In this document: positions 34,087 through 45,088 of the stretch, in pieces
Layout of the letters: each line of letters starts with the position of its first letter
Numbering within the stretch: the stretch's first letter is position 1
Assembly: GCF_901000735.1 (NCBI RefSeq)
Contig: NC_081541.1
Location: 38,217,142 to 38,281,141 of the forward strand
Direction of reading: 5' to 3'
DNA: 64,000 nucleotides
Origin: Corylus avellana
Lineage: Eukaryota; Streptophyta; Magnoliopsida; Fagales; Betulaceae
Made by a program: the position numbers and the translations under genes
Notes under the pieces: model-generated
Databases searched by the model: none
What the model saw: the letters and a program-made list of their open reading frames with translations, nothing else
What the model was told of the DNA's origin: nothing

Positions 34087-35131
34087 CATATATAATTTTA
34101 TACTCTTGTTTCAACACAACCCAAACCAAACCAGACATACACATGAATTGGCATGCCTAGCTAGTAGTTAATTAGAGACGACTATCTAGTGTACGAAATC
34201 ACCGATTTTTAGTTATGAGAAAAAAAAAGGATAATTAACTAACTAAATATTATATTAATAAATTTTGAATATTTAAACCGCTTCCCATGTAAGTACTGTA
34301 TAGACTCAAAAGTTTAGACAACAAAATCACAAATTTAAATAACAAATGAATAAAGTAAGGGTTTGACTTAATTAGCTGTATGTTATTAAGGAGATAAAAT
34401 CTCTAAATTCAGTTGGAATAAAAGAAATTTAACCAAATTTATTAAATCAAAATGAGTTTAAAATACATATGATTTTCACATAGATTTTTAAAAAATATAT
34501 GTGAGAATTACCCGCTACATTAGAAATATATATTTAAAATGGTGTTAAGTAAATAGACTAATTTTTTTTTTTTTAAAAAAAAAATCCTACAAGGCTACAA
34601 TCCGATTAAGAGGAATACTTTATTCTCGGCAGGCGATAGCTTTATATTGGTTATAGGTTTGCATGGCACCAATGGCAAATGCCTTTCCCCATTGGCTCGC
34701 TCTTCTTTTTGCTTTATGGGATCACCTAATACTTTGACCACAGGGTAAAGGGCCCAATCATTCCCACCATCACAAAAGTAAGCAAATAAATAAATAAGAC
34801 AAAAGACAAAAACTTCTAAGAAATTCTAACGAAATGACAAAGATTTTCTTCTCTCCATATCAAATCAATACAAATAGGATCATGTGTTGTCTAATCTCTA
34901 CAAATAAGATGGTTTTTCATTGCATTATCATCAAATTATTTATCCATGCCGGCCATGAGTAATGGTTCCTTCCATTTGGCCAAAGAAAATGGCTCTACCA
35001 CAACTTCAAGTGCCTCATTATCAAATTGCTCACTTTTTAAACCCAAATACTTCTCAACATAAACTAACAGCATTAATTAAGAAGGGGGAAGCCACTTTGG
35101 AACAAACAGAGAGAGGGAGAGAGTAAAAGCC
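34087..35131. repeat. Upstream region of copy E, duplicate of 32588-33638
   Basis: Promoter and leader DNA of copy E; ends with a GAGAGAGGGAGAGAG tract 5-20 bp before the ATG. Differs from the D version by a small number of substitutions. Confidence 0.85.
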
Positions 35132-37629
35132 ATGGAGCTTCGATTGCTTCTTTGTAAGATCATCATCACAATCGCCTTGCTTGGTTTGGTTAGCACATTA
35201 ATGAAGATGTGTGAAGCTCTAATATTGAAGCCAAAAAGGCTTCGAGCAATACTGAGAAAACAGGGGATCAGAGGCCCTCCACCCTCTTTTTTGCTTGGAA
35301 ATATTGGTGACATGAAGAAGATGAAATCCTCACCCTCAAAGGCTCAACAAAAAGGAGAGCAAGCAATAACCCACAATTGCTCTTCCATCCTCTTTCCATT
35401 CTTCGACCAATGGAGAAAATCATATGGTAATTAATAACATCAATTTAGCTTCAGCTCTCAGATGTTCTTGAAGAATGTGAATGGTTGTTTATAATAATGT
35501 ATACAGGTCCAACATTTATGTTCTCACTTGGCAACATACAAATACTGCATATGAACGATCCTGAGGTGGTGAAGGAAATAAGCATATGCACTTCCTTAGA
35601 CTTTGGAAAGCCTTCCTATCAATCTAAAGAGCGAGGTCCTCTGCTTGGTCAAGGGATCCTGACTTCAAATGGAGCAACTTGGGCTCACCAGAGAAAAATC
35701 CTTGCTCCAGAACTATACATGGAGAAGGTTAAGGTTCGCCTCAAATCGAACGTAGCTACTTTTGGGTGTGAGAAAACAAGAAAAAACTCGCTTTTAGGCG
35801 GAATACATTCTGCTTTCTCATTGAACTTAAATAGAGAAGAATTACAATTGTGGTTGATCACATCAAGCTAACAAGATAAGCATTGATGTGATAAGGTATT
35901 TATCTAGCTAATTAATACAAGAGGATTAATTACAATCAACCACAAGAGGTGTGATTGAATATAAACAGATTACTTAAATGTTATCTGTTTGTATTACAAG
36001 AGAGAAGTAAGAGTAGTTAGAGTCCCAGTAGGAGTAGGAAGTTTACGGCGGCTGGTTGTGCTCTGGCACTACGCTCGAGCGCTCTAGTGATTGCGCTCGA
36101 GCACCCTCGGGATGGTATTGCGCTCTGGTACTCTCTGATACTGCGATCGAGGGCTTAAGTGATTGCGCTTGATCGCTCTCGGGATGGTATTGTGTTCTGG
36201 TACTATCTGGTACTGCAATCGAGCGCTTAAGTGATTGCGCTCGATCGCCCTCGGAATGCCATTGATCTCCTTCCTTAACATCGGGTAGGAGAGATCACAA
36301 TTGTTTCATAAAATTCGTTTACGAGAATATCTTTATTGAATGAGAAAAGGGTTAATCCTAAATTAAATACTTATTAAAAGTCGTAGAGGGTAGTATTCAA
36401 CTCCTTTGTACGTTGTGTAGGGCATGATGAACATAATGGTGGATTCCTCGATGGCAGTGGTGAATTCATGGAGGAGAGAAAGTGAGGGTGGAGTTGCAGA
36501 TGTAAACATTGATGAATATATTAGAAGCTTTTCCGGGGATGTAATTTCAAGAGCCTGTTTTGGGACCAACTATGCCAAAGGGGAGGAGATATTTTTAAAG
36601 CTTCGAGCACTTCAAGAGCATATGTCTAAAAAGATTTTGTCCAATGGCATTCCTGGAATGAGGTTTCATCTTTTCCCCACCCAAAATCACTTTATGTCTA
36701 CCATCACATAAAAAGGTTGTTTTTTGATAAAAAGGGGTTGTTTGTGTTGCAATCAATCAGATATCTTCCAACAAAGAGTAATAGAGAAACATGGAAGCTG
36801 GAAAAAGATGTCCGCGCTTTGATTCTCAAGGTAGCCAAGGAAAGAAAGGAAGCAACATCAGGGAATTATGATTTGTTACACATGATTCTTGAAGCTGCCA
36901 CCAACAGTGGATTTTCCCAACATGAGACAGACCGATTCATTGTAGACAATTGCAAGAACATATACTTAGCTGGGTACGAGACTACTGCTGTCTCTGCCAT
37001 GTGGACATTGATGCTGCTGGCCTCAAATCCAGAGTGGCAAGCCAGAGTTCGTGCTGAGGTGGTAGAAGTTTGCGGGGGTCAAACGCCTGACGCTGACACG
37101 GTTCGCAAGATGAAAATAGTAAGTGATGCCGGACACATTGATTCAAGATATTGAATGAATTTAATCACTTAATTTATATTCTAACAACTTTAATCATCGA
37201 TAGTTGACAACGGTAATTCACGAATCATTGCGACTTTACCCTCCGGTGCCAGTGGTGTCCAGGGAGGCATTAGAAGATTTGAAATTCGGAGATATTCAAG
37301 TTCCTAAAGGTGTCAATGTCTGGACCTTGATGGTTACCTTGCACCAAGACCCTGATATTTGGGGACCTGATGCCAAAGAGTTCAACCCTGAGAGGTTTGC
37401 CAATGGAGCCAGTGGTGCATGCAAGCTCCCTTATGTCTACATGCCTTTTGGAGTTGGTCCGCGTACGTGTTTGGGGCAGAACTTTGCCATGGCAGAGCTT
37501 AAAATTCTTATAGCTCTAATTGTCTCCAACTTCTCATTCTCCTTGTCACCAAAATATAGGCATTCCCCAGCAATGAGGTTGGTTATAGAGCCTGAAAATG
37601 GTGTCAATCTCCTTATTAAGAGGCTGTGA
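35132..37629 (+). CDS. CYP714-like cytochrome P450, copy E (intact)
   Basis: Exons 35132-35426, 35507-35733, 36421-36662, 36761-37118 and 37204-37629 join in frame at GT-AG borders to 1548 bp, 515 residues. Landmarks: signal-anchor helix about residues 6-27; RGPPPSF hinge at 47-53; I-helix AGYETT at 325-330; ESLR at 381-384; PERF at 436-439; [15 protein letters not shown] with Cys463 as haem ligand. All catalytic motifs are present. Characterised CYP714 enzymes work at the ER with NADPH-P450 reductase, mostly in gibberellin oxidation or inactivation and sometimes in triterpenoid oxidation; the substrate of this copy is inferred only at family level. The start is the ATG after a GA-rich leader, conserved in A, C and D. 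Its closest relatives here are A and B. Intron 2 contains a solo LTR. Confidence 0.92.
35767..36280 (-). mobile_element. Solo copia-type LTR in intron 2 of copy E
   Basis: The same insertion as 1534-2049, with the same ends and flanks (TTGGG left, TCGGG right) and the same GCGCTCGAGCGC-like repeats at 36068-36250. It must predate the A/B/E duplications. Confidence 0.7.
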
Positions 37630-38295
37630 ACAATAAGCCTACCGGCTGATAGTTGGTTCTTTGGACAGTTAATCATATTTATTGATGTAATTATTAATAA
37701 TGGTTTCATGAAATTTTGTGGTTAAACTTGTTACATGTTACATGTAATGAATAAAAGGCATGCTCTGTTTTATCCTAAAAACAATGTGTTTGATTGGGGC
37801 CTTGGATCCTCTTAAAACAAAAAAGAGTCTCAATATTAAGAAAAGGTAATCCTCATTTAGTAATTATGTTAAGCAAAGAAAAGGTTTACTATATATATTT
37901 TCATACTAAAAATGTTAAATATTGCACCTATATCTAGGAGCAAAACCAAGATTTCAAATGAGGTGGACAAATCTAAAAAATTGAAGATCTTTTAAGGGTA
38001 AAAACTTAATTTTGGGGGTCAAACTCATAAATAAAATATAAAATTTAGAAAGAAAAAAAAATTAAAACTTTTGGAGATTTTTAAAAAATTTGGGCAGGTG
38101 CAATTCCACCCCAGCCTACATCTTATTTTATTACATTGGGTTGATGTAACAATACTCATAGCTCTTGATGTTTTTTTTAAAAAAAAAACAATAGCTTATT
38201 CAATGACCGATAAGCATTGTCATATCATAAGCATTGTCATATCATACCAGTGACATACACGTTGCACTTTTCATAATTTTAGTAGTAGTAAATAA

Positions 38296-38730
38296 GAGTC
38301 AATAACTTTTTTAGTACCTAGGTTTTCCCTTTTTTATTGTTTCCCACTTAGATTTCAAATTATATCACATATGATACTTAACTTATGGGTAAAAGACCAA
38401 TTTAATACCTTCGTCGTATTCTATCAAACCAAACTAATTTCGGCTTTGGGGTAGCGCCACCCCATATTTGTCTTTTTCTTTTTTTAAGTTTTGATTTTTA
38501 AATTTTTTTTAATTAGATTTATGAATTTTTTTTTTTTTTTTTTGTTAGAACACGTGGCATATTTTTGTTATAACACATGTCAGTCCATTAATTTGATTGA
38601 CGGAATGGTAACAGAGGTACTAAATCGATATTTATCCATAAGTTATGTATCATTTGTGATATGGATTAAAACTTAGGTAAAAAAATAAAATAAAAAAGTG
38701 AAAACTTACGTACTAAAAAAGTTATTAACC
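38296..38730. mobile_element. Mutator-type MITE, 3' flank of copy E
   Basis: The counterpart of 4018-4458, with TAGTAAATAA on both sides. The shared P450 3' flank ends a few bases beyond it; the hAT relic found at this point behind A and B is absent. Confidence 0.78.
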
Positions 38731-38906
38731 TAGTAAATAATTTAGTTTCTACATCTTCAATTAAAAAAATGGTAAAAGCCCAGATTGCATTGCAATTGTA
38801 GGCATATAAGTCATTTTGCCTCCAAATTCCAAACCCAGAAATTTGATAATTAATTTGACACCTCCAAATTCCAATTGCTTGTTTGTGCCATTCGATTGGC
38901 AAAGAC

Positions 38907-39401
38907 ATGTTAGGGCTCACTCCTCTCTCACACCCACCACTCCCGCTTCCAATTCGCTCAACTCCAAGACCCTTCTCAGCTTCCCCACACAACAATCTGA
39001 GCTTCCCTTCTTTCTTCTCCAAAACCCAATCCCAAATCCCAAGAAAACCCACAAGATTTCTGGTTCTATTCGCAGAGAACAACGATGGGTTGAGCCAAGA
39101 TTCCAAGGACAGGGAAGACAAAATAGAAGAAGAAGAAGAAAAAGAAGCTGGGTCTAATGGCGGCGGCGGCGATGATGGTTTGGGGAATGATCGGAAACCC
39201 ATATTCAGTATCAGATGGGGTGATCTGCTGGACCCAGATCCTGACAATCTCCTGGCAATAGCATTGACGGGTGTTCTCGCCTGGGCAAGTGTGCAGGTGC
39301 TTTGGCAGCTCTTCTTCATCTCTTTGGCTATTCTTCTGGCCGCTCTCAAATACTCCTTTATTGCTGCTCTTCTTATTTTCATTCTCATTACCCTTCTCTG
39401 A
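38907..39401 (+). CDS. Small predicted plastid membrane protein (164 aa)
   Basis: A single-exon frame of 164 residues. The first 60 are rich in Ser, Pro, Thr, Arg and Phe with almost no acidic residues (MLGLTPLSHP start), like a chloroplast transit peptide. An acidic stretch follows (DKIEEEEEKEAG), then PIFSIRWGDLLDPDPDNLLA and a strongly hydrophobic C-terminal half with one long or two close membrane helices ending in LLIFILITLL. The conserved-looking end resembles uncharacterised plant chloroplast proteins; I recall the pattern but no assigned function. An upstream TTG in frame is ignored in favour of the first ATG. The gene begins about 170 bp beyond the shared P450 flank, so the P450 duplications stop right before it. 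Membrane location is inferred from composition only. Confidence 0.75.
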   Translation: MLGLTPLSHPPLPLPIRSTPRPFSASPHNNLSFPSFFSKTQSQIPRKPTRFLVLFAENNDGLSQDSKDREDKIEEEEEKEAGSNGGGGDDGLGNDRKPIFSIRWGDLLDPDPDNLLAIALTGVLAWASVQVLWQLFFISLAILLAALKYSFIAALLIFILITLL

Positions 39402-39717
39402 GTGGAATTACCATTGTATACTTTCTTCTTTTGAACGCAAATATTAGTTTTTTTTTTTTTTCTTAATTTAAATTTTATATATCACTTTAATATATTCTCC
39501 AAGCATTTTGATTTTTTTTTTTTTTTTTTTTTATATGAAATTTGAAGTTGTTCAGACAGACTACAGGGGATTATTTATTTTTATTTTTTTCTAAATATTA
39601 ATTTGCTGGATAATGAGCAATAATCCGTACATACAGCTGACCACATAATGATCGTATTGTGTTAATACATGGGTTATCTTTCAACAAAACAAAGTGAAGA
39701 AACATATTCACTCCAGC

Positions 39718-40045
39718 CTCATGGACATGCTGGTAGAGTGTTGTTGAGTTAGTTTCTGCAAAATGGTTGGGCATGTATTAGGGCATGAGTTCGAATCTTT
39801 GCAATAGAGAATTTCAACATATGTCTGATTAGTATTAGCCACCTTAGTTCTCATTGATGCCCTATTGAGGCTGGATTAAGCTATGGCTCAGTCGGACTTG
39901 AGGAAGTGCCTGCTGTTCTCACCGTCTAGGCCTCTCCTATGTGGCTTTCAGCGGGTAGGTGCTACTATGGTCACGCTCAGGTAAGATAGCCACAATTGGT
40001 CTCCCCGGCCTACTCTTTTTATTAAAAAAAAAAAAAAAAAAAAAA
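39718..40045 (+). mobile_element. tRNA-derived SINE candidate
   Basis: An A-box-like GCTGGTAGAGTG (about 39729-39740) and a B-box GAGTTCGAATC (39787-39797) mark an internal pol III promoter. A GC-richer body follows (GGCTCAGTCGGACTTGAGG, CACCGTCTAGGCC) and a run of about 21 A ends it. No target duplication could be confirmed. Confidence 0.6.
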
Positions 40046-40494
40046 GATAGATGTTGTTAAGAATAGAAAGATCGGGCTAACAAGTTTTTACGTAACCTTC
40101 AAACTTAGATATGAATTTAACGTAAAATTAAAGAGTTAAAATTGATAGATTTAATCTGTTTAATTAAATGAATTAAGTTATAGTTGACATATATAATCTT
40201 TAACTCGTGCCTCGACACGATACGATCTGAACTCTATACGCAACATTTAGGATTGTTAAGTTTTCATACGATTAGCAAATTCAACACGAAATTAATTTTT
40301 AGGATTGAGGAGTCTAACTTGTTTAATTAAAGAAGTTAAGTTAAGATTGACCTATATAATCTTATACTTAAGCTTTAATTTAAACCTAATACATAAACAT
40401 GAATTGCCACCCCTTATAAATTATTTGTTGGCAATTTCCTTTGCTAGAGAATACCTTTGCATACAAACTGTTACACCAATTAAAACTGGCTGAA

Positions 40495-40664
40495 TAGGGA
40501 AAAGGATCCTCTCCATTTCAAATCCCCTCCATTTTTTCTATTTAGTGTATTTTGAAAAATAGTGTTGTCCAAAAGTTTTAATGATGAATGCATTACTCTT
40601 CAAAATACACTAAATTATGAAAATAGAGGAAATTTGAAATGGCGAGGATCATTTTCCCCTCCGG
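40495..40664. mobile_element. Short foldback MITE
   Basis: GGGAAAAGGATCCTCTCCAT and TTTAGTGTATTTTGAA on the left are mirrored as TTCAAAATACACTAAA and GCGAGGATCATTTTCCC on the right, giving a hairpin-forming element of about 170 bp with no coding capacity. Confidence 0.7.
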
Positions 40665-41063
40665 CTGTGAGACCACAATAGAAGAGAAACTATAAATTAT
40701 TTAGCGGTACCAAACATCCCATTTGCAAAGCTTTTCAATCGGCTTAATCTATCAGAAGCAGAAACACTTGTGGATTATTTACTGTCAAATAACCATTGTC
40801 CATTAAAGGGATTTGCAGCAATTTGTACAGTAAATTGTAAGACATTTTATATAAGAAATAAGATTTGGTTTGTCCAAGTACCTACTCGATCAAGTCCCAT
40901 ATCAATCAACTCTCTGACAATTATTGTCAGAATTGATAGCAACTTGTTGCATCCTTATCCTCATCAGAGTATCTATCAGATATAGAAAGGAGCCAAGCAC
41001 CATTGAAAGTTCCTGTCAGTTTGTTGCATCCAAGACAGTTTATAAAGTAAAGCAACGGAATTT

Positions 41064-41305
41064 CATCTTTGCAACCTGAACAATCCACCAGTTTCTTGGG
41101 ATATTACATTGCTGAAGGTGTTGTTGAGAAACAAAAGATGTGGCTGTAAATCAACAGAAAGAAAATTTCTTTAAAATTAACACATTCTACATCCAGTCTG
41201 TTTTAAACTACTAGATTAGTCATCAGCCAAAACACGATGACATCAATAAAGGTCACACAAATGGGCTTCAAAGGATTTATCCAGGATCCAAGGCTGAAGA
41301 AGGTG
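41064..41305. repeat. Segment duplicated at 58497-58738
   Basis: Non-coding DNA 3' of the NIFK-like gene. TCTTTGCAACCTG(A/G)ACAATC, ACATTCTACATCCAG-like text and TTTAAACTACTAGATTAG recur in the same order and orientation at 58497-58738. Confidence 0.8.
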
Positions 41306-41479
41306 CTGTGAAAACCTCTTCAATAGGACATAAACATCAACGCTTCCGATCTTCATGAAACTCCAATTTTGAACTTCTCCTTGTCCTAATCAAATAATAA
41401 TAACAATCATATTCAAACTTCATCACCTGCAGTCTCTGGTAAATAAAAAAAAACATGACACTTTCCCAAGATATTATAC

Positions 41480-44400
41480 CTATTCATCATCAAATTTTAT
41501 CTTCTTTGGAGCAGGCTGGACGCTACCCACCTGCAAATTAAGCCAACACGAGTGAGGAGCAGAAACAAAATCAACCATAGATCAGCATAGTTATTCTCCC
41601 TTTCCATTATCTATTAATTCTGAAGGACAATTAACTTCTGCAACATGAAATGATAAACAAACAAGGTGTGATTCTTACAATTTCTGGGCATTCATATTCA
41701 ATACCAGCAGACTCTATTTTCTTTTTCCTTTTCAGATCGCACTTCATGATCTTTTCCACCAACTTCGTGTGCTCTTTTAATGTTCTTTCCTGAATAATCA
41801 TCATGGAACAGTGAAGAGTTCAATATTTTCTGTTTTTATTTTTAAAGGAATAAAAACAATAAGCTTCCAGAGGTTATCTCTTCATATCCACATCGGATAC
41901 CTTGTTTTGCCGCTTACGTTCAATTTGAACAGAGTCAACTGGCTTGTATCGGTAATTAAAACCTCTCCATCTATACAAGTAGCAAAGGAACAAATGTAAA
42001 ATGACCATTGTTCTCAACATGTGCATACATGTATCAAGGTAAACAATTCTAAGACCTCTCATGCTTCAGTTTTACAGTATACTTTTTTAATAAGAGCCCC
42101 ACAATGTAGACATATCAAGAGACATTCCATTCCTACACTTTTTTTTCCACCTTCCCTACTGATTTTTCAGCTTTTGGACACCCTAAATCCAGATTGGTTG
42201 CCATAACGAAGGAAATTAATTTTACCAGATCCAAAAACAGTGGAAACACAGTTCCCATTGTATTTGAGTATACGCCTATTTTTCTCCAACCATTCTGAAC
42301 AAATCAAAATGCATAAGAATTAATATTGAACTCAATTTCATTTCAACTCATCTTTTTGTTGGGGGTTTTTTTTCACACACAAATTGCTTAGTAGGATGAG
42401 AAAGTAAAGCACAAAATCAATCGAGTGTTTACTAGCTTGGTACATAGGTATATAAGTGCTTACACAGAATGTCATGACAAGACAATAAAGCTTTGAAGAA
42501 TAAATATTTTTAGGACAAGTCAAGAACAACACTTCTTCACAAGGTACAAACATCTTAGAAGAGAGAGTAAAATTTCCTTTGACTTTCATTGCATGAATAA
42601 GAAGAAGAAAGTTGAGGAAGTTTCTCATCCTCCCGTTACTTCCCTCATACTTCCCTTATACTTCCTTTCCTATTCTCTTTCAATAAATGACACCATCCAG
42701 ACACTGGTCATTGATGTGCATCGCCTTCTTTGTGAAGGCTCAACATTCTATAGCAAAAATTTGAAGGATGCAAAACAGCCCAACTATAAAGGAAAACATT
42801 GTATATGCTACTTAAACAAGACAATTTTTTTAATGTTATCCTCAGTCTACATCATGTGGATTTAAAAAGAATAATACCGTAGTATATACTAATTAACTGC
42901 TTACAATTTCGGATGAACATGCTCTGGAGGAATAAGATGGACTTGCAAAAGATGCTCGAATAATAGTTGATTATGCATACAGTCAGCTACTATTTTTGCC
43001 ACCTTCATAACAAAAGAAAATCTTAAGACTAACAGTTAAACAGAACTCTAGTGCAATAATAATGATAATGATAGTAGCAGTTAAAAAGTAATGATTACTA
43101 ACCTCAGGAGACTCGAACTCGATGAAGCCAAAATGCTTTGATTTTCCTGTCTATGAAACAAAAAATCAAAGCAAAAAAGAAAAGTTGATGTCAACAATTA
43201 ATAAAGAATTTAATTGAGCAATATGGAAGAACCTTAGTCTGCAAATGTTCAATGTGTTAATGTTCAAGGGATTACATTTGAGCTATAATTACAGTCCAAC
43301 AAACTACCGTCTAAAATTGAAAGTAAGAGCAATTATCCATAACTTCATTTGAAACACACAAAATGAATGCAACGACAAATAAGAAATGTGAGTCCATTTC
43401 TTATTAGTAAAGAGGAACCCCCTCCAAGGCAGGGCCATGAAACTTCATGTACCAACCCCTGTCGGGTAAACCACAGACTTGTGCAACGCAATATGATATA
43501 TTTTTTGTAATGAACATAGTTTTAATACCAACAGAAGAATGGACCTTACTAATTAACAGGTCCAACCAAACTTGTAGTTTATTCTAGAATATGCCCAATA
43601 CATCAACTAGAAAGACAACATAAAAAAGGGGTCTTATGAATGTTACCTGCAACCGTGAAAATATCTTATAATTGAAATATTAATATACTTCATGCAGAAA
43701 ACAACCTCATAACCTTTATGGCTACCACAAAATCATTCCCTTTTTGCAAATCACAAAAAGAAAGAGTCATTCCAACCTCTTAGAAAGGTCTACCAAAACA
43801 TACATTTGGAGTGTCATATGTAACCTCAAAGTAAGATTGCATAAACCAAACCAAACCAAACAAAAGACACCCCAAATACAAAGATGTTAAACATCCACAT
43901 TCAAACGCTTGTTAATAATAAATAAATTGAAAAAAAAAAAAAAAAAAAAACACTATCTACACACATACATAAGTTTATAATTACAATGAAACCATCATAG
44001 ATAAGAACAGGTGCCTAACCTTTTTATTCCGTGCAATTCTTAATCTTTTGACTTTACCAAATTGTGTAAAGAAACCTGAAAAAAAAAATCACCTTATACC
44101 CAGTCAGAAAATGGACAAACCCCATAGACTTAGTTACCCTTTTTCATAATCTAAAAATAAGCTAAGAAACTAATCACACCTTCCATTTCCTTTTCATAGA
44201 ACCCATGTGGCACCCGACCAATGTACAGCACTGTAGCTTTATCCTCAATTGGTTTTTGCTCGGGAAGTTTGCGCCCAGGACCACCTTCTAGTGGCTTTGA
44301 TATGTCAACAAAACAATGATAACGTAATTAACAAACAAGTAAATCAATACATAAACAGAATCTAGAATGTAAAAGACATAACCAGCATACCAAAAAATCA

Positions 44401-44489
44401 GCAGCTTCGGTCTTACGAGCAGAAGCCACTAACTGAGAAGAAGCCTTCTTCAAATTCTTCTTCATGGCTTTCTTTGCCTTGGCCCCCAT
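41480..44489 (-). CDS. RRM nucleolar protein, NIFK/Nop15-like
   Basis: Eight coding exons, read from high to low: 44489-44391, 44294-44180, 44075-44020, 43150-43103, 43002-42905, 41970-41901, 41789-41679 and 41530-41480. All borders are GT-AG; joined length 648 bp, 215 residues. A 5' UTR intron (44636-44494) precedes the ATG. The basic N-terminus is followed by one RNA recognition motif (about residues 54-132) with RNP2 VLYIGR at 55-60 and RNP1 KHFGFIEF at 95-102, then YRYKPVDSVQIERKR and a Lys-rich tail. The layout matches the MKI67-FHA-interacting nucleolar phosphoprotein family, whose yeast member Nop15 acts in 60S subunit assembly; Arabidopsis has a similar single-RRM protein. It probably binds pre-rRNA in the nucleolus. 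It is head to head with eL38-1, which also suits a ribosome-biogenesis role. Confidence 0.9.
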
Positions 44490-44636
44490 CTCACTAGCAA
44501 AACAAGAAAACAAAAGATTATAAAAATAAAAAATAAAAATACGAACCCAAAATTGAGCAAAGGAAAATTTGTAAAGTCCCACAAGAAAACAACCACCAAA
44601 AAAATCCAAAAATACAAAAAATAAGAAAACCCATAC

Positions 44637-45088
44637 CTCAGCAGATAAGTTCAGTCAAAACCCAGCAACAAATACAACGGCTTAAAGCGCTATTTCGATT
44701 GGTGGAGTTTTCAAGCTTCCGAAACCCAGCTGCATGTGCTTTGTGGTCTCCAACACACTCATAAACCCTAGAACTTTTTGTCGTGTTGCCTGTTTTAACC
44801 CTATTGATTTGTTTATATTACGCAGTAAAACGAGAAAAAGCGCAAACAAAAATGATAATATAATATCAATAAAATTGAAGGATATAATAATTTCCCAAAC
44901 CCAGGCCCAAGGCCCACGGCCCATCCAAGTAATTTGAAATTGTCTAAAAGAAGAGGGACAAAATGGGAAAACAGAAATATTTTTTGGAATTAGGGTTTAT
45001 AAGCCTAGTACACTAGCGGGCCGCGGCCTTCGGGAGCACTCTGATCTGGTCTTCAGCCCCAAGATCTCGTCTGCACGAAAAAGCGAAA
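44637..45088. promoter_or_regulatory. Divergent promoter between NIFK-like gene and eL38-1
   Basis: Three GGCCCA boxes (44904, 44911, 44918; site II type) and a telo-box complement TAGGGTTTA at 44991-44999 lie before eL38-1. AAACCCTAG at 44763-44771 lies near the NIFK-like 5' end. Site II and telo-box pairs are the standard signature of plant ribosomal-protein and ribosome-biogenesis promoters. The two ATGs are 599 bp apart. Confidence 0.75.

Noticed and set aside
187..37629. A multi-enzyme biosynthetic gene cluster
   Set aside because: Only P450s of one family are present; the neighbouring genes are ribosomal or housekeeping. A plain tandem array explains the data.
38666..39388. 240-codon minus-strand frame
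   Set aside because: Antisense of the small plastid protein gene; the plus strand has the convincing transit peptide and membrane helices.
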